Below are positions 12,845-15,337 of a DNA stretch of 15,337 nt, in pieces. Position 1 is the first letter of the stretch, and each line of letters starts with the position of its first letter. The stretch is taken from contig DAOWNK010000047.1 in assembly GCA_030642635.1 (NCBI GenBank), positions 1-15,337 of the forward strand, written 5' to 3'. The notes under the pieces are model-generated. The model saw only the letters and a program-made list of their open reading frames with translations, searched no databases and had not been told where the DNA came from. A program made the position numbers and the translations under genes. This DNA comes from Pirellulales bacterium (GTDB taxonomy: Bacteria > Planctomycetota > Planctomycetia > Pirellulales > Thermoguttaceae).

Positions 12845-14978
12845 CTGCCACTGGTCGGAGTAGTAGAAGTGGCGGATTTCTTCCAGCGAGCCGGAGACGT
12901 AAACCTCCTTGACTGTGCGGCGTCTCGATCGTATTGCCCGCCCGGTCGTGCGACGGGTCGTCCCAATTGGCGCCGGTGGTGGCGCCGATGGTTGTTATCT
13001 CGTTGGCCTTGTTGTGGCTACGGGTTTGTTCGAGGTCCCAGGTGGCGCCGATCGGGGCGGTGGCGTCGGTTTTGTAGCCGGTCCAGTTGCCCGTGGGGTC
13101 GAGCGTCCATTGCTCTTTGAAGTTTTTGGAACTGATCGAAGGCGTTGCCCCGATCGTCACGTCGCCCCGCTCCAGCTTGGTTAGACGATACGAGCCGTCG
13201 TAGCCGTATAGTTCGTCCTTATTGATGCTGTTGTCGTCGGCCACCATATCTTCGCGCCACAGCCGGTTGCCTGCCCGGTCATAACCGTGGCCGATCCGCA
13301 CGGCGTCGACGTCCGGCGTCGGGCCGTAGTCTACCCAGCGATGGTCGACAATGCGGCCAAGATTGTCCGCCGCGCTGCCGCCGTCGCCGTAGTTGAAGTT
13401 TAACTCGCGGCCGTCGGGATACGTGATCTTAGTCCGGCGGGTGTGGTTGTTCGAGCCGTTGGCATAGCCGTACCCGACCTTGGGCGTGGCCTGCGTGTTG
13501 ACCACCGCATCGTGATCTTGGTACTCGGTTTCCAGTTGGCCGAAGTCGTTGTAAACGAACTTCACCTCGCTGAGCACCCAACCGCTGCCCACAGTGGCGT
13601 TGCTGTAATTGGTAACCGTCTGCAACATACCCCGCACCTCGTATGTCTGCTGTACCCGCAGCACGCGATTCTCAATGCCCAAGCCCACGGTCGTCACCCG
13701 ATCTTGTGTCAAGCGGCCGAGTTGATCGTAGTCATACTCATGCACCGTTCCGTTCTGGTCGGTCATCTCGACCAACTCACCCTGACGATTATACTCGTAT
13801 TCCACGCGGTCGTAAACCCCGTCGGAGCCGTTACCCAGTGCGGTGGTGTCATCGGGGTCGGGATAGATTTCCGCGCGGAGCAGGTCGTTGCGATGAATCA
13901 GCGGGCTGCCTCCCCCGGTAGCGGTCCCGTAGACGTACCTGGTCACCTGGTCGCCGGTGGTGGAGTTTTTCGCCGTCAGGGTAAGCAGCGCGCCGTCGGC
14001 GTTGTAAGTGCGCTCGACGGTCACATCGGTATCGCTGCCCGGGCCGGGTGTGCCGTCGACGTAGTTTTGGATGGTCTTGATCACACGGCCGAGGTCGTCG
14101 TACTCTTGACGCGATTCGGTGCCGGCCGGGTCGATGGTTTTGTAGGCCTCGCCGGTGGAGTTAAACTCTGTGCTGCTGACCAGGACGGTGTCACTGCGGC
14201 TAGGCGCGGAGGTCTGTGTATCGCGGTCGAGCGTCCCCGTGCCGTAGTCGGCCGTGGCCGTTTGGCGATCGACCTGGTCGTACCAGAAGCCGACGGTGTT
14301 GGTCCGGGCGTATGGCTGGGTGCCAGTGTCGCCCAGCGCGCCGGTGGTCGAATTGGCCGAGGGCATACGTTGCTTGGCAACCGCCTTAATAACGTTGCCG
14401 GCATCGTCGTATGTCGTCTCCGTCTGCTCGAAGATCGTGTCGCCGGTTATGATAAGTGCATCGGCATAGGAACTCTCGTCGGTGTCGTAGCCGGTATACT
14501 GTTCGATCACGCGGCCCATGCCGTCATAGACCATCTTGGTAAAGGCCTCGGAGCCGGCCGGCTGCTGCTTGACGGCGTTTCCGGCCGCGTCGTACCAGGT
14601 GTTGCCTTCCAGGGCGTTGCCCACCGTGCCGGTAGCCGGATCGACCGCGTACTGCTTGGTCTGGTAGACTCGTCCACGGTCATCGTAAAGTGTCTCGCTG
14701 CGGGCGATAAGAATTGAGCTGCTCGACATGCTGCTGGAGCTGGTCTCGGCCGTCACGTCGTTATACCGCTCGACCATGATGAGCCGATCGAGGTTGTCGT
14801 AGTAGTTGCGCGTAAAGGTGGCATGGGTCGAGGCGTCAAAAGGATCGAAAGCATACTCCTGTCGGTCGCGCCAGTCGTATAGGTACTCGATGGTGCGCGT
14901 AGTGCCGTCGCCGACGTGCTGGATCGTGGCGATAATGCTTCCAGCCCCGCCGCCGCACCTTCCACCCAGTGAAAACAA
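12786..14978 (-). CDS. RHS/YD-repeat core, N-terminal part of the frameshifted right module
   Basis: About 730 codons of YD/RHS repeats, with many YDxxGRV/YDDAGNVI units (for example YNRQGELVEMTDQNG), are followed by a nonsense tail. In-frame homology to the other copy ends at RAGNTIET (about 12920). The frame then shifts through RLAGRNPPLLLL to a stop at 12786. The TTG at 14978 lies in the U-tract of a terminator, and the RHS-like sequence begins abruptly after it (about GSIIATIQHVGD). No signal peptide, N-terminal PAAR/TcdB-like domain or ribosome binding site is present, so this is a 5'-truncated module. Together with 11720-12844 it made up one RHS gene. Relative to 9407-10774 it also lacks 162 bp in frame at 13353-13361. 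Confidence 0.83.
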   Translation of the reverse strand: MFSLGGRCGGGAGSIIATIQHVGDGTTRTIEYLYDWRDRQEYAFDPFDASTHATFTRNYYDNLDRLIMVERYNDVTAETSSSSMSSSSILIARSETLYDDRGRVYQTKQYAVDPATGTVGNALEGNTWYDAAGNAVKQQPAGSEAFTKMVYDGMGRVIEQYTGYDTDESSYADALIITGDTIFEQTETTYDDAGNVIKAVAKQRMPSANSTTGALGDTGTQPYARTNTVGFWYDQVDRQTATADYGTGTLDRDTQTSAPSRSDTVLVSSTEFNSTGEAYKTIDPAGTESRQEYDDLGRVIKTIQNYVDGTPGPGSDTDVTVERTYNADGALLTLTAKNSTTGDQVTRYVYGTATGGGSPLIHRNDLLRAEIYPDPDDTTALGNGSDGVYDRVEYEYNRQGELVEMTDQNGTVHEYDYDQLGRLTQDRVTTVGLGIENRVLRVQQTYEVRGMLQTVTNYSNATVGSGWVLSEVKFVYNDFGQLETEYQDHDAVVNTQATPKVGYGYANGSNNHTRRTKITYPDGRELNFNYGDGGSAADNLGRIVDHRWVDYGPTPDVDAVRIGHGYDRAGNRLWREDMVADDNSINKDELYGYDGSYRLTKLERGDVTIGATPSISSKNFKEQWTLDPTGNWTGYKTDATAPIGATWDLEQTRSHNKANEITTIGATTGANWDDPSHDRAGNTIETPHSQGGLRLRLAGRNPPLLLLRPVAGARRARGGRLLRLGHQFFL
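12915..12928 (-). other. Frameshifting deletion junction in the right RHS module
   Basis: Left of this point the C-terminal frame reads RTVKEVYVSGSLEE; right of it the N-terminal frame reads SHDRAGNTIET. The other RHS copy has about 120-130 bp between these points (about 9686-9810, encoding DDWAAHYDLTYDAWNRLVEV and the flanking residues). The deletion removes this stretch and puts the two parts out of frame. Confidence 0.8.
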
Positions 14979-15014
14979 AGAGGCACCCGGCGTCGTGTGG
15001 ATACCGAGTGCCTC
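14972..15014 (-). terminator. Intrinsic terminator (right copy)
   Basis: On the - strand a stem GAGGCACTCGG / CCGGGTGCCTC (one mismatch) is followed by TTTGTTTT. It sits directly before the point where the right RHS core starts, so it would block transcription from further right and leave the RHS core without an obvious promoter. Confidence 0.78.
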
Positions 15015-15023
15015 GAATTGGGT

Positions 15024-15128
15024 TCAGGTTATCAAGGTGAAGGGCAGTTCACCGAGCCGAATCACAATCCAGTCTACCGGACTTCTCAAAAAGTAGAATG
15101 TCCCTTCCTCGCCCCCTTTCTCGCCGGT
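15024..15128 (-). repeat. Conserved flank upstream of the terminator (right copy)
   Basis: The - strand open segment between in-frame stops ends at TGA 15024-15026 and reads SPVDWIVIRLGELPFTLIT near its end. It is the counterpart of 10920-11010. The adjacent AAAAAGTAGAATGTCCC (about 15088-15104) looks like the end motif of a common transposon-associated repeat, from memory. Confidence 0.5.
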
Positions 15129-15176
15129 TTATCCCGGCGTTTTCCCTGACCCCAGTCTACCCCTTTTCTCCTCTAA

Positions 15177-15337
15177 TCAAAACATGCCTGGACCAAAACC
15201 ATACAATACAAGATCCACAATACCAACGAAGATCAGCAACACAAGCAGTCCAAGAATGCTAAGAGATGACAACACTATCTTTGAAATAAAATGCCATGAG
15301 CACAAAGGTACCGAAACAATGCACAATATACATCCTA
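15177..15337 (-). CDS. Small hydrophobic membrane protein, C-terminal part (runs off the right edge)
   Basis: The - strand frame is open from the window edge to a TGA at 15177-15179, giving 52 residues. It has two hydrophobic segments: one at the edge (CILCIVSVPLC) and a longer one (IVLSSLSILGLLVLLIFVGI), ending LYGFGPGMF. Its composition is AT-rich, like the toxin/immunity region. It may be the end of a membrane immunity protein or another accessory gene of a further RHS module to the right. The start is not in the window and no family is recognised. Confidence 0.45.
   Translation of the reverse strand, partial: GCILCIVSVPLCSWHFISKIVLSSLSILGLLVLLIFVGIVDLVLYGFGPGMF

Noticed and set aside
13443..14717. 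A 424-codon open frame on the + strand opposite the right RHS core
   Set aside because: Same antisense shadow of the GC-rich RHS repeats; no start context or recognisable domain.

Overview
The window looks like a moderately GC-rich chromosome segment from an uncultured planctomycete-like bacterium, perhaps of the Phycisphaerae type. This is inferred from style, not from a marker gene: an RnfB with an ApbE flavin transferase, very large membrane proteins with GATase-like domains, a Y1 (RAYT) transposase of a kind common in that phylum, decaying RHS genes, and dense palindromic and heptamer repeats. No rRNA or complete tRNA is present.

Left part (1-2400): the last 42 codons of an IS630-type transposase, a run of CCCTAAT heptamers, then rnfB (+). 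apbE (-) converges on rnfB across a 151-bp inverted-repeat element. RnfB is a redox subunit of the Rnf ion pump. ApbE attaches FMN to Rnf subunits, so the two belong to one process even though the rest of the rnf set is outside the window. Both ends of apbE are written in repeat DNA.

Mobile unit (2289-3060): a RAYT transposase flanked by two inverted pairs of REP-like hairpins, which is a REPtron layout. The left pair forms the 5' end of apbE.

Centre (3094-8533): two consecutive + strand genes for paralogous ~885-residue membrane proteins. Each has a multi-helix N-terminal block, a Rossmann/GATase-like domain, two more helices and a second GATase-like domain. The N-terminal block of the second reads like an exosortase/archaeosortase core with a candidate Cys-Arg-His triad. 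The first appears to have lost the triad. Short palindromic elements sit between the two genes and, in frame, inside both, at inter-domain linkers.

Degenerate zone (8534-9411): low-complexity pyrimidine tract, a 5' tRNA half, sequence with no recognisable gene, and the C-terminal piece of a histidine-kinase-like ATPase domain.

Right part (9407-15337, all - strand): two RHS modules sharing a highly similar core. Each starts right after the same terminator/flank sequence but at a different point in the core, as expected for displaced (orphan) RHS modules. The right module carries an AT-rich unique C-terminal domain followed by a lipoprotein gene, a candidate toxin/immunity pair, but its core has two deletions, one of them frameshifting. 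The left module is truncated at both ends. A small hydrophobic protein runs off the right edge.
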